Shown one piece after another: positions 32,841 to 41,647 of a stretch of 64,000 nt of DNA (position 1 is the stretch's first letter; each line of letters opens with the position of its first letter). The translations under genes were made by a program, and so were the position numbers. The DNA is from WJLY01 sp964399265 (GTDB taxonomy: Bacteria > Joyebacterota > Joyebacteria > Joyebacterales > Joyebacteraceae), in contig CAYNQF010000002.1 of assembly GCA_964399265.1 (NCBI GenBank), forward strand, positions 1 to 64,000. The letters are read 5' to 3'. The notes under the pieces are model-generated. The model searched no databases. It was not told the origin of the DNA and saw only the letters and a program-made list of their open reading frames with translations.

Positions 32841-35081
32841 CTACTTAACGAGCATGACCTTGGAGGTCCGGGTCTCGTCCCCGGCCTCCAGGCGAACAAA
32901 GTACATGCCCGCGGCCACCGGGTTCCCCTCGCCGTCGACTCCGCTCCAGCCCGTCTCGTGTGGGCCTCCGGACTGCGTTCCGTCCTCTAGGACCGCGACT
33001 TCGCGTCCCGCGACGTCATAGATGCCTAGCCGGACATGCATGCGGAACGGCAGCGAGTACTGGATGGTCGTTGACGGCGTGAACGGGTTGGGGTAGCTCT
33101 GCTCCAGCCTGAGGCTCGAGCCTTCTCCTTCGTCTCCGTCGTCGGTTCCGGTGGTGTCCGCGAACTCGTAGACGGCGACTTGGTAGCCCGACAAGTGGAA
33201 GCCTCCCACCTCGTAGTCGGCATTGACCGTTACGTTCAGCGTGTCGCCGGGGTCCAGCAGGTTGACGAGCGTATGCTCGCCCGGGGCCAGACTCTGCGAC
33301 GACCCGGTCAGGTTGACGCTCCCGAAGGCACTCGAAGAAGTGTTGGCGAGGCAGAGCACCGTCTGCTGCTCGTCGCTTCGGACGAACGCCAGGACGGGAG
33401 AGTCCGATGTTCCCAGCGGCACGTGCACACCCCTGCGGAGGGCGGGGGATTCGTTGCGGACGGCTATGAGTTCCTGATACCAGCGAAGCAGGGACCCGGA
33501 GTCCTGTAGTTCCGTCGCAACATTGTAGTCTACATAGTTGGAGTTGACCGCCCGCCATGGGGTTCCGGTAGTGAAGCCGGCATTCGCGCCCGCGGTCCAC
33601 TGCATGGGAGTCCTGATGTTCAGGTGGTCGCCTGCTCCCGTCATCCCGATCTCCTCGCCGTAGTAGACGAACGGGATGCCCGGCAGCGTCATGCAAATGC
33701 CCGCCGCGACCTTCGCCTTTCCTTCGCTCTCACCCAATACGCTGAACGTGCGGTCCTGGTCGTGGTTGGTGAGGAACGTTCCCCACTGCAGATACGGGTA
33801 GACGTGATAGACCTCGTTCGCCTTGTAGCCGAGCGCGCCAGCGTCGCCCCAGTTGACCGCGTTCAGCATTGAGTAGGAGAGGTCGAACTCGAAGCAGAAG
33901 TCGATCCTGTCGTCGGTCACGTACTGCTGGACGATGCTAGTCGACGTCCACGCCTCGCCGACCGTCATCGCGTCCGGCCTTACGGCCTCGATGTACGTGT
34001 TGAAGTCGTGCCAGAACTCGAGCGTCTCCGGCGTGTTCTGAAGCTGGTCCCCGTCCTCGATGATGTAGAGCACCGCGTCGAGGCGGAACCCGTCGACACC
34101 GATCGTGTCCAGCCAGTACGCCGCGGTCTGGAACATGCTGTCCTTGACCGCCGGCGTCCGGTAGTTCAGGTCGGGCATGTCTCCGCCGAACAGCCCGTAG
34201 TACCAGTCCGAGCCGTCTCTGTGCCATACCTGCTGGCCCCAGGGACCCGTCTGGTCGGGGTCGTAGGACGACCATCGGAAGAAGTCGCGGTACTGCGCGT
34301 CTCCGGCGGCCGACTGCACGAACCACGGGTGCTCGTCGGAGCAGTGGTTCATGACGTAATCGATGATGACCTTGATGCCACGCGCATGCGCGGCCGCGAG
34401 GAACGTCCTGAAGTCGTCCATGGTCCCGTAGTCGGGATTGATAGAGCGATAGTCGACGGAGTCGTATCCGTGGTAGCTAGGGGAGTCGTTGATCGGCATG
34501 AGCCATATGCCGGTGATGCCTAGGTCGTCATGCGTGGACGGGTCACCGTCGTTCAGGTAGTCGAGCTTCTGCGTCAGTCCCTGGAAGTCGCCTGTGCCGT
34601 CACCGTCGCTGTCGTAGAAGCTCCTGACGAAGATCTCGTAGAAGACCCTGTCATTCCACCAGTGCAGCTCGCCCACGCCTCCGTTGGGCGCAAGGTCGTT
34701 GTACCAAACGAGTATCGTGTCGTTGTTCGATGGCACCGTGTAGAACCGGTTGTTGCCGACGCCCGGGAACTCCTCTGTTCCGTCCCACTCTCCGTTCATC
34801 CGGAACTTGTACTCGATCTGTTCGTATGGGGTGAAACCCGACACGGTGACTCCGTATATCGTGTCGCCGTCGGCGTCGGAGAGAGGGGTGAGAGGGTCCG
34901 TCCCCCAGTCATTGAAGGTGCCCGCGACGTCTACGAAGTCGGTCGCCGGGTCGAAGTTGCCAATCTCGACCTGATAAGACATCCGGACGCGGAAGGTGAT
35001 ATCGACCGCGTGTGCGCTCGAGACGAACAGGAGCGCCAGCAGCACGGCTGCCGCGGCGGCCCTCAGGTGCGTTCTGTTCAT
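32841..35081 (-). CDS. secreted GH13 alpha-amylase family enzyme with FlgD-like tail
   Basis: The -10 box at 35136-35141 and the signal peptide (MNRTHLRAAAAAVLLALLFVSSAHA) set the start at ATG 35081, not the longer frame to 35396. Residues about 25-130 form a starch-binding-like domain (VDVAGTFNDWG..YKFRMNGEW). The GH13 barrel follows: FYEIFVRSFYDSDGDGTGDF, the nucleophile Asp in GVDGFRLDAVLYI, the acid/base Glu in TVGEAWTS and the transition-state Asp in FLTNHDQDR. After the C-terminal beta-domain, a FlgD-like Ig domain (YPNPFTPSTTIQY) ends TSKVMLVK. It hydrolyses alpha-1,4-glucans outside the cell. The 747-residue length is large because of the added domains. An MFS transporter gene is nearby. 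Confidence 0.92.
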   Translation of the reverse strand: MNRTHLRAAAAAVLLALLFVSSAHAVDITFRVRMSYQVEIGNFDPATDFVDVAGTFNDWGTDPLTPLSDADGDTIYGVTVSGFTPYEQIEYKFRMNGEWDGTEEFPGVGNNRFYTVPSNNDTILVWYNDLAPNGGVGELHWWNDRVFYEIFVRSFYDSDGDGTGDFQGLTQKLDYLNDGDPSTHDDLGITGIWLMPINDSPSYHGYDSVDYRSINPDYGTMDDFRTFLAAAHARGIKVIIDYVMNHCSDEHPWFVQSAAGDAQYRDFFRWSSYDPDQTGPWGQQVWHRDGSDWYYGLFGGDMPDLNYRTPAVKDSMFQTAAYWLDTIGVDGFRLDAVLYIIEDGDQLQNTPETLEFWHDFNTYIEAVRPDAMTVGEAWTSTSIVQQYVTDDRIDFCFEFDLSYSMLNAVNWGDAGALGYKANEVYHVYPYLQWGTFLTNHDQDRTFSVLGESEGKAKVAAGICMTLPGIPFVYYGEEIGMTGAGDHLNIRTPMQWTAGANAGFTTGTPWRAVNSNYVDYNVATELQDSGSLLRWYQELIAVRNESPALRRGVHVPLGTSDSPVLAFVRSDEQQTVLCLANTSSSAFGSVNLTGSSQSLAPGEHTLVNLLDPGDTLNVTVNADYEVGGFHLSGYQVAVYEFADTTGTDDGDEGEGSSLRLEQSYPNPFTPSTTIQYSLPFRMHVRLGIYDVAGREVAVLEDGTQSGGPHETGWSGVDGEGNPVAAGMYFVRLEAGDETRTSKVMLVK

Positions 35082-35135
35082 CGGCGTTCCAGACCTTGTG
35101 TTGGGGATGAAGGCCAAGTTGCGTGTCTGCATACC

Positions 35136-35148
35136 ATTATACACCACA
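35136..35148 (-). promoter_or_regulatory. -10 element of the amylase gene
   Basis: The minus strand reads TGTGGTGTATAAT. TATAAT is perfect, and TGTGG is present but two bases further upstream than in other promoters here. Confidence 0.55.
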
Positions 35149-35195
35149 TCCGCTCCCTCACACGGTCGTACCTGCGCCGGGCCATCGTCGCGGCG

Positions 35196-35258
35196 CAGCG
35201 ACATGACCTGGCGGTACAGCGACAGGGCCTCGCGGCGCGCCGACAGGGCCCAGCCGTC
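35196..35258. repeat. 21-bp tandem repeat, three units
   Basis: Units begin CAGCGACATGACC, CAGCGACAGGGCC and CGCCGACAGGGCC at 35196, 35217 and 35238. They lie between the divergent amylase and beta-helix promoters. On the minus strand they read GGCCCTGTCGGCG, recalling the GGCCTATCGC words of the 18-bp repeats at 23388. Confidence 0.6.
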
Positions 35259-35297
35259 GGCCGCTGCGGCAGCGGGGGCGGTCGTCCGTGCGGTGCG

Positions 35298-35326
35298 TTG
35301 ACATAGCTCGGGTCCGGTGGAATACT
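35298..35326 (+). promoter_or_regulatory. promoter of the beta-helix gene
   Basis: TTGACA and AATACT are 17 bases apart. This places the start at ATG 35372 and rules out the longer frame beginning at 35288. Confidence 0.8.
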
Positions 35327-35371
35327 GAATGCTGGTGCTCGTCCCGCCTGCTGCCGAAAGGGGGCCGTCCG

Positions 35372-36532
35372 ATGACCAGACCTCTCTTCCTCTCACTCCT
35401 TCTCGCCCTTGTCTCGGCCGTTCAGGCCAACGCGAGTCTCATCGTCGTGGACCAGTCCGGAACCGGCGACTTCACAACGATCTCGGAGGGCGTCGGCGTG
35501 GCGGTCGTCGGCGACACGGTGCTCGTCATGCCGGGCGTCTACACGGGTCCGCTCAACCGCAACATCGAGATGCACTACCTGATGGTCACGGCACCGGGCG
35601 GACCCGGGATCACGACCATAGACTGCGAGCACGCTGGGTACGCGTTCTATGCGTGGAACACAAGCATATCCGGGTTCACGGTCAGGCACGGCGTGGGCGT
35701 GCCTGAGGTGCAGTTCGGCGCCGTGTTCATCAGGGACGGGGAGCTGTCCGACTGCGTTCTGGAGGACAACGACTGCATGGGTCTCGTGACCTACGGCGGC
35801 AGCTCGATCACCGACTGTGTCTTCAGAGGCAATACGGACTACGGTGTGGAGCTGGGTCCGGAGGGGCTCATGGGCAGGAGCATGGTCAGCGACTGCCTCT
35901 TCGAAGGGAACGCGAGAGGCCTGCATGTCTACATGCCGGACACCGGCAGGCCCATTCCACCGCGCTGGATCCTGGACTGCACCTTCATCGACAACGGTCT
36001 GCCTGTGGTCGCGGCCTACTACACGAGCCCGGTTGTTCAGAGGTGCGTTATCGCGGGCAACTACGGCAGCGGCAGCTGCATCGCATTGACGGCGAGCTAC
36101 TGCGAACTGCGGCAGTGCACCATCGTCGGCAACGAGAGCAGCTCGGGAGCCGTCTTCCAGTTCGCCTCCGACGTGCACTACGACTGCGGCTGCTCGATAG
36201 CGTACAGCATCGTCGCCTTCAACTCGTGTCAGCAGCTGGCCGGCGGCATTCCCGGAGATTCCGCGTTCTCGAACGACTGCGTTTTCGGGAACGCGTGGGG
36301 GGACACATTCCCTGGTGACCTGAACTCGTCCGGCGTCGTCGCAGAGGATCCGCTGTTCTGCGACATGGACGCCGGCGACTACACGCTGTGCAGCAACTCA
36401 CCCTGCCTTGCCGAGAACGAGCCCGAGGCCGTGGCCATGGGCGCATTCCCCGACGCGGCCGGGTGCCCCGCGTGCAACGGCTCACCGGTCCTCGACATCT
36501 CATGGGGAGTCATAAAGGCGCTGTTCAGGTAG
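35372..36532 (+). CDS. secreted right-handed beta-helix protein with C-terminal SWGxIK tag
   Basis: ATG 35372 (GAAAGGGGG upstream) begins the signal peptide MTRPLFLSLLLALVSAVQANAS. The 386-residue product opens with the usual start of secreted beta-helix proteins (VDQSGTGDFTTISEGVGVAVVGDTVLVMPGVY). Parallel beta-helix rungs follow (ISGFTVRHG, LSDCVLEDN, ITDCVFRGN, VSDCLFEGN, LRQCTIVGN, with recurring N and C ladders) and then the DPLFCDMDAGDYTLCSNSPC closing motif. No lyase active site is recognisable. The last residues SPVLDISWGVIKALFR are the variant of the short tag with Phe for Tyr. It probably binds or processes polysaccharide at the surface. The MFS gene starts 11 bases after its stop. 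Confidence 0.85.
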   Translation: MTRPLFLSLLLALVSAVQANASLIVVDQSGTGDFTTISEGVGVAVVGDTVLVMPGVYTGPLNRNIEMHYLMVTAPGGPGITTIDCEHAGYAFYAWNTSISGFTVRHGVGVPEVQFGAVFIRDGELSDCVLEDNDCMGLVTYGGSSITDCVFRGNTDYGVELGPEGLMGRSMVSDCLFEGNARGLHVYMPDTGRPIPPRWILDCTFIDNGLPVVAAYYTSPVVQRCVIAGNYGSGSCIALTASYCELRQCTIVGNESSSGAVFQFASDVHYDCGCSIAYSIVAFNSCQQLAGGIPGDSAFSNDCVFGNAWGDTFPGDLNSSGVVAEDPLFCDMDAGDYTLCSNSPCLAENEPEAVAMGAFPDAAGCPACNGSPVLDISWGVIKALFR

Positions 36533-36543
36533 GTCCCGAGCAC

Positions 36544-37764
36544 ATGGACGAGGGGGCACGAGTGGGCGTCTGGCAGAGACTCGGCGCGAGCAGGGAGCTG
36601 CTCGCGCTGTCCTTCGCCCGGATGGGCGATGGCGTGGGCAACAGCATACTCTTCGTGGTCATTCCGCTCTACATCTCCAAGCTGTCGGCGCCGCTGTTTC
36701 CGTATCCGGCGACCGTGCGGGCGGGGATCCTGGTCTCGCTCTTCGGACTCGTCTTCGGCATCACCCAGCCGTTGACGGGCGCTCTCGTCGACCGCCTCAA
36801 CCGCAGGAAACCATTCGTGCTCGGAGGACTTCTTCTCCTGGCCGCCGCGACGGCCGCGTACACCTTGACCGAGCGATACGCATGGACGCTCGTCATTCGG
36901 GCGCTGCAAGGACTAGGGATGGCGGTGGCTCTCCCCGCGACGATGGCCATTCTGACCAACACAACGCGGCGCGAGTCGCGCGGCGGTGCCATGGGCATCT
37001 TCAGCACCTTCCGTGTGGCCAGTCTGGCAGTCGGTCCCCTGATGGGTGGGTATGTCTACGACCGCTTTGGGTTCAATGCGACCTTCTACACGGGCGCGGC
37101 GTTTATCCTCCTCGGGTTTCTCTTCGTTCAGATGTGGGTCAGAGAGGTGAGGGCCGTCGTCGGCGATGAGCAGAGAAAGACCGTGAGGGTCTTTGATCGG
37201 CGGCTGCTTTCGCGTCCCATCCTCTCGCTCGGTCTCGGGACTTTCGTGATGGCGAGTTCCATCGCGATGATCGTTCCGCTGGAGCAGATCTTCAACGCCA
37301 GGTTCGGAACGACGGCAACGGTGTTCGGTCTCGCGTTCAGCTCTCTGCTCGTTGCGAGGCTGCTGGTCCAGATACCTCTGGGTCATCTTTCGGATGAACG
37401 AGGACGCAAGCGGCTCATCGTCGGGGGGCTGGCGCTCCTCACCGTGTCGCTGTTGCCGATGGGATTCGTCAACGCCATGTGGCAGCTCATCGTGCTTCGG
37501 GTGGTGCAGGGTGTTGCCACCGGGGCGGTGGCCGCGCCGACCTTCGCCCTGGCGGGCGACCTCTCTTCGGCGGGAGGAGAGGGGCGTCAGATGAGCATCG
37601 TTACGATGGGCTTCGGACTCGGCGTCTCGATGGGAACGCTGGCGGCCGGCATCCTCGCCGTCTACTGGCTGCCGCTCCCGTTCCTCGTGGCTGCTGCTGC
37701 GAGCGTAGTGGCGGCGTGGGTGGTCCAGCGCAATGTGCCGGAGACTGTGATCGTCCAAGCGTGA
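36544..37764 (+). CDS. MFS transporter
   Basis: A 406-residue major facilitator with about 12 membrane segments. The loop motif between helices 2 and 3 (GALVDRLNRRKP) and its second-half repeat (GHLSDERGRKRL) are present, and the N-terminal residues before helix 1 are short and basic. The start is ATG 36544 or GTG 36562 (AGGGGG upstream); the frame extending to 36388 overlaps the previous gene and is rejected. The family resembles drug or metabolite exporters of the DHA type. The substrate is unknown. It is probably co-transcribed with the beta-helix gene, and sugar uptake from nearby hydrolases is possible but unproven. Confidence 0.85.
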   Translation: MDEGARVGVWQRLGASRELLALSFARMGDGVGNSILFVVIPLYISKLSAPLFPYPATVRAGILVSLFGLVFGITQPLTGALVDRLNRRKPFVLGGLLLLAAATAAYTLTERYAWTLVIRALQGLGMAVALPATMAILTNTTRRESRGGAMGIFSTFRVASLAVGPLMGGYVYDRFGFNATFYTGAAFILLGFLFVQMWVREVRAVVGDEQRKTVRVFDRRLLSRPILSLGLGTFVMASSIAMIVPLEQIFNARFGTTATVFGLAFSSLLVARLLVQIPLGHLSDERGRKRLIVGGLALLTVSLLPMGFVNAMWQLIVLRVVQGVATGAVAAPTFALAGDLSSAGGEGRQMSIVTMGFGLGVSMGTLAAGILAVYWLPLPFLVAAAASVVAAWVVQRNVPETVIVQA

Positions 37765-37848
37765 GGACCGTCTCCCATCTTGGCCGCGCCGCTGAGCCAC
37801 GACGCCGACGGGCCTGCGACAGGCGCCCGGGCGCAGGTCCTGCGCGCC

Positions 37849-37877
37849 TTGAGAACGCCGCCATTTCATGCTAAAAT
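37849..37877 (+). promoter_or_regulatory. promoter of the alpha-galactosidase-like gene
   Basis: TTGAGA and TAAAAT are 17 bases apart; the start codon is 39 bases beyond the -10. Confidence 0.75.
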
Positions 37878-37915
37878 CTACAGATGAGGCTCTTTATGCC
37901 TGCGTAGGGAGGATC

Positions 37916-40138
37916 ATGCTCCGACGATCTCCTGCACTGCTTGCCATGCTGTTGCTGCTCGCCGTCGCGTCGTCGTCGGGGGCGGCCAATCCGTACAACG
38001 CACAGCTCTACTGGAGCGTCTACGAGAACCTCTTCCTGAAAGACCAGGCCGGGGTCTCCGACGTCTACATCTCCGAATCTGAGCTTGCCGCCAACGTCGA
38101 TTGGGTGGAGGCCAACCTCAAGGACCTCGGCTATACGACCGTGTGCATGGACGGTTGGGGCGACGTGTCGCAGGTCGACGAGAACGGCTACCGCACTTCC
38201 CACTCGAGCCACTGGACGCACGACTACGCCTGGTGGGCCGCCGAGCTCCAGAGTCGCGGGATGAACCTCGGGATGTACGACAACCCGCTCTGGATCCACA
38301 TGAACGCGGTGGAGGACGGCGCCCTCGTCGTCGGCACCGACATACCCGTGGGCAGCCTCGTCGACTACGACGAGAACGCGCTCTGGTTCACCTGGGTCCA
38401 GGTCGACCGGCCCGGTGCAGAGGAGTACGTGAAGGGCTGCATCCAGCACTACGCCGACATGGGGATCAGATATCTGAGGGTCGACTTCCTGTCGTGGTTC
38501 GAGACGGGGTACGACCGGAACATGGGGACGGTCGGACCGTCACGGCCGCACGAGTACTACGTGACGGCGCTCCGTTGGATGCGCGAGGCCTGCGACGCAA
38601 ACGGCGTGTACCTGAGTCTCGTGATGCCCAACATGTTCAACGAGGCGGAGGTAGAGAGGCGGTACGGGCACTCCACCAGGATCAACGAAGATTGCTGGAC
38701 CGGAGCCTGGTGGAGGTTCAGCGACAAGGACCGCGGGATACGCTTTCCCGAGTGGTCGCAGTACTCGACGGCCCTCGACGGATACACCTACTGGTCCCAC
38801 ATCGCGGGACGCGACTCCGTTGACCTTGACGGTGACTTCATCCGTCTCAACACGTTCGAGAGCGACAGCGAGAAGAGGAGCGTCGTGTCGGCGCACCTGA
38901 TGGCCGGCGGTCCGGTGTCGATCGCGGACCAGTACGACACCATCGGCGACGACCTCTGGCTGTACCAGAACGACGAGATGCTGGCGCTCAACCATGACGG
39001 GTTCACCGGCGCGCCCCTTACGAACGATCCCACTGACGAACGGAGCCAGGTGTGGACGGGTCAGATGTCGAACGGCGACTGGATCGTGGGGCTCTTCAAC
39101 CGCGAGACTTCGATCCAGACGCGGTCGCTCGACTTCTCGGACCTTGGCATTGCGGGGGAGGCGTGCGTCCGGGACCTCTGGCAGCACGCGAGTCTGGGCT
39201 CGATGTCGTCGCTGACGGCGGACTTGGCGCCGCACGGTTGTCTGATCGCGAAGGTGAGGCAGGACGGCTGCAACTGCGACCGTCAGACCATCACGTTCGA
39301 GCCGATCGGCGACGTCGAGTACGGCGTCCCGGACTTCGAGCCGGACGCGACGGCCGACTCAGGGCTTCCCGTCGAGTTCGAGGTGGCGCTGGGCCCCGCG
39401 ACCATCGTGGACGGCAAGGTGCATCTGACCGGACATGCGGGGACCGTATCGGTCGTCGCCTATCAGCCGGGAGATGAGTCGCACTGCGCCGCGATGCCTG
39501 AGGTGCGGTCGTTCGAGGTCACCGGAGGACACCAGGACCAGATGTACGTGGCGGGCACGTTCACGGGCTGGAGCCCGAACATTCCGATGACGCTGGTCGA
39601 CGACATCTGGGTCGCAGAGGACGTGTACATAGGCGCCGGCTACCAGGAGATGAAGTTCGCCAACACGAACGACTGGAGCGGCGACGACTGGGGCAACGCC
39701 GGCGGGCTGGCCGGGATCGCGCGGCTCGCGACGGGCGGCCAGCCGAACATCTCGTTCACCATGCCCGCGTCCGGGTCGTACGAGATCCGGTTCGACGACA
39801 TACGTCTGGCCTACACGATCGGCGATGGCGGGACGAGCGTCGATGGCGATGCACACGGCAGGCTGATGCTGGAGCAGAACGTCCCCAATCCGTTCAACCC
39901 GCGGACCGAGATCCGCTACGAACTCCCGGCGCCCGCCGGCGTCGATCTGACCGTCTACGACGTCTCGGGACGGTTGGTGCGCGAGCTCGTGTCCGGGGAG
40001 GCGCAGCGGGCAGGGGCGCACGCGGTCGAGTGGGACGGCGTCGACGCCGCCGGCCGGCGGGTCGGCTCGGGCGTCTACCTCTACCGCCTGGAGGTCGGGA
40101 GAGACGTCCTGTCCCGCCGGATGGTGCTGTTGGAGTAA
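37916..40138 (+). CDS. secreted GH27-like alpha-galactosidase with FlgD-like tail
   Basis: ATG 37916 (AGGGAGG upstream) begins the signal peptide MLRRSPALLAMLLLLAVASSSGAAN; the frame start at 37868 lies upstream of the -10. The 740-residue product has a clan GH-D barrel: LGYTTVCMDGWGDV, RGMNLGMYDNPLWIH, the probable nucleophile Asp in IRYLRVDFLSW and a second catalytic Asp near INEDCWTGAWW. The usual C-terminal beta-sandwich (WIVGLFNRE..LAPHGCLIAKV) follows. Then come an MBG-like domain (QTITFEPIGDVEYG..HAGTVSVVAYQPGD), a carbohydrate-binding-like module (YVAGTFTGWSP) and a FlgD-like Ig domain (NVPNPFNPRTEI) ending SRRMVLLE. It would release galactose from oligo- or polysaccharide; galT is 17 kb away. 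Exact specificity is unsure. Confidence 0.82.
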   Translation: MLRRSPALLAMLLLLAVASSSGAANPYNAQLYWSVYENLFLKDQAGVSDVYISESELAANVDWVEANLKDLGYTTVCMDGWGDVSQVDENGYRTSHSSHWTHDYAWWAAELQSRGMNLGMYDNPLWIHMNAVEDGALVVGTDIPVGSLVDYDENALWFTWVQVDRPGAEEYVKGCIQHYADMGIRYLRVDFLSWFETGYDRNMGTVGPSRPHEYYVTALRWMREACDANGVYLSLVMPNMFNEAEVERRYGHSTRINEDCWTGAWWRFSDKDRGIRFPEWSQYSTALDGYTYWSHIAGRDSVDLDGDFIRLNTFESDSEKRSVVSAHLMAGGPVSIADQYDTIGDDLWLYQNDEMLALNHDGFTGAPLTNDPTDERSQVWTGQMSNGDWIVGLFNRETSIQTRSLDFSDLGIAGEACVRDLWQHASLGSMSSLTADLAPHGCLIAKVRQDGCNCDRQTITFEPIGDVEYGVPDFEPDATADSGLPVEFEVALGPATIVDGKVHLTGHAGTVSVVAYQPGDESHCAAMPEVRSFEVTGGHQDQMYVAGTFTGWSPNIPMTLVDDIWVAEDVYIGAGYQEMKFANTNDWSGDDWGNAGGLAGIARLATGGQPNISFTMPASGSYEIRFDDIRLAYTIGDGGTSVDGDAHGRLMLEQNVPNPFNPRTEIRYELPAPAGVDLTVYDVSGRLVRELVSGEAQRAGAHAVEWDGVDAAGRRVGSGVYLYRLEVGRDVLSRRMVLLE

Positions 40139-40166
40139 GGGGGCTCCCGGAAACGGGAACCCCCCA
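40139..40166 (+). terminator. hairpin after the alpha-galactosidase gene
   Basis: GGGGG-C-TCCCG / CGGGA-A-CCCCC has a GAAA loop directly at the stop codon. There is no U-run. Confidence 0.55.
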
Positions 40167-40224
40167 GGTTCCCTCGCTACGATACTCGGTTGTGCCCGCC
40201 GCGCTCGCGGCCGCCCTGCATCAA

Positions 40225-41427
40225 TTACTCGTACGCCGATTCGCCGTGCAGCGACTCGTCGAGGGTTCCTTCCTCGGTCTCGCTGGTCCTGACGGTCGTG
40301 ATCTTGTCGATGATCCACAGCATGCCCCAGGTGAACCCGAACGCGTAGATGGACGACACGACCACCGAGAACAGCTGCTTCCAGAAGAACGAGGCGCCTC
40401 CGTAGAAGAGCCCGTTCGCCCCCGACGCGTTGATCGCCGTCGAGCCCAGCACCCCGAGCAGTATCACGCCAAGCGCGCCTCCGACACCGTGCACGCCCCA
40501 GACGTCGAGAGCGTCATCCCACTTGAGTCGGTTCTTGAGTTCGACGGCCGAGTAGCAGACGAGACCGGCCGCGATGCCGATCAGTGCGGCGTTGGGTGTC
40601 GACACGTAGCCGGCCGCAGGTGTGATGGTAGCCAGTCCCGCCACGGCTCCCGTCAGCAGACCGACGAAGCGCGGCTTCCTCGACCTGGACCATTCCACGA
40701 TCATCCACGTGATCGCCGCGAAGGACGCGGCCACGTCGGTGTTGAGGAATGCCAGCGACGTGATCTGGTCCACGCGAAGTTCGCTGCCCGCGTTGAACCC
40801 GTACCATCCGAACCACAGGAGCCCCGTGCCGAGCGCGACGAGCGGGATGCTGTGAGGTTTGCTGTCCTCGACGCGCCTGCGTCCGACGAACAGCACCGAC
40901 GCAAGCGCCGCCATTCCCGCGATGTTGTGAACCACGATCCCGCCCGCGAAGTCGAGCACCCCGAGCTTCGCCAGCAGGCCGCCGCCCCACACCATGTGAA
41001 CGAACGGGAAGTAGACGAGAAGCAGCCACGCGACCAGGAAGATGAGGTAGGCGGGGAAACGGACGCGGTTGGAGAATGCGCCGGTGATCAACGCGGGTGT
41101 GATGATGGCGAACATCATCTGATACGCGATGAAGACATATAGCGGGATGTGTCCGGCGCCGAAGGGCGTGCTCGGGTCTATGCCTCTCAGAAACGCCATG
41201 TCGAGGTTGCCGATGAACCCACCCTCGCCGCCGCTGAAACAGAGCGAATACCCGACGGCGAACCAGAGGATCGTGGTGATGCCCATCGAGACGAAGCTCT
41301 GGATCATGATAGACAGCACGTTCTTTCGCCCGACCAGTCCGCCGTAGAAGAACGCCAGGCCGGGGGTCATCAGCATCACGAGACTTGTCGCAAGAAGCAT
41401 GAATGCGGTGTTGCCTGTGTCGAACAT
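40225..41427 (-). CDS. amtB: ammonium transporter
   Basis: The 400-residue product has about 11 membrane segments and the Amt signature: TPGLAFFYGGLVGRKNVLS at the N-terminus, DFAGGIVVHNIAGMAAL with the pore His, and VWGVHGVGGALGVILLG with the second pore His. The start is ATG 41427 (GAGGAG upstream). A cytoplasmic C-terminal tail follows (TTVRTSETEEGTLDESLHGESAYE), short and acidic. It carries ammonium into the cell. Unusually no glnK or glnB gene is next to it. No NtrC or sigma-54 site is evident upstream. Confidence 0.95.
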   Translation of the reverse strand: MFDTGNTAFMLLATSLVMLMTPGLAFFYGGLVGRKNVLSIMIQSFVSMGITTILWFAVGYSLCFSGGEGGFIGNLDMAFLRGIDPSTPFGAGHIPLYVFIAYQMMFAIITPALITGAFSNRVRFPAYLIFLVAWLLLVYFPFVHMVWGGGLLAKLGVLDFAGGIVVHNIAGMAALASVLFVGRRRVEDSKPHSIPLVALGTGLLWFGWYGFNAGSELRVDQITSLAFLNTDVAASFAAITWMIVEWSRSRKPRFVGLLTGAVAGLATITPAAGYVSTPNAALIGIAAGLVCYSAVELKNRLKWDDALDVWGVHGVGGALGVILLGVLGSTAINASGANGLFYGGASFFWKQLFSVVVSSIYAFGFTWGMLWIIDKITTVRTSETEEGTLDESLHGESAYE

Positions 41428-41647
41428 GAGCGTCTCCTCAGTGGACTGCGTTGGGCCGCTGTTTCCTGGCACCCTATGCTAGGCCTCCGCTAGGGCCGGG
41501 GCAACGGGAAACCGAAGGGAGAGCGGGTACTCCGCTGCGCGTATCCGTATGTCCGGATGGCACGTGGATTGCAGTCTGCCGTCATAGTGGCCGTCGCTCA
41601 GAAGGCGTCGGCGTTTGCGTCGTGTCGCACCGAACCGGAGGACCTTG

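Noticed and set aside
35082..35396. N-terminal extension of the amylase frame, including repeat-encoded residues
   Set aside because: It lies upstream of the -10 box and a normal signal peptide begins at 35081.
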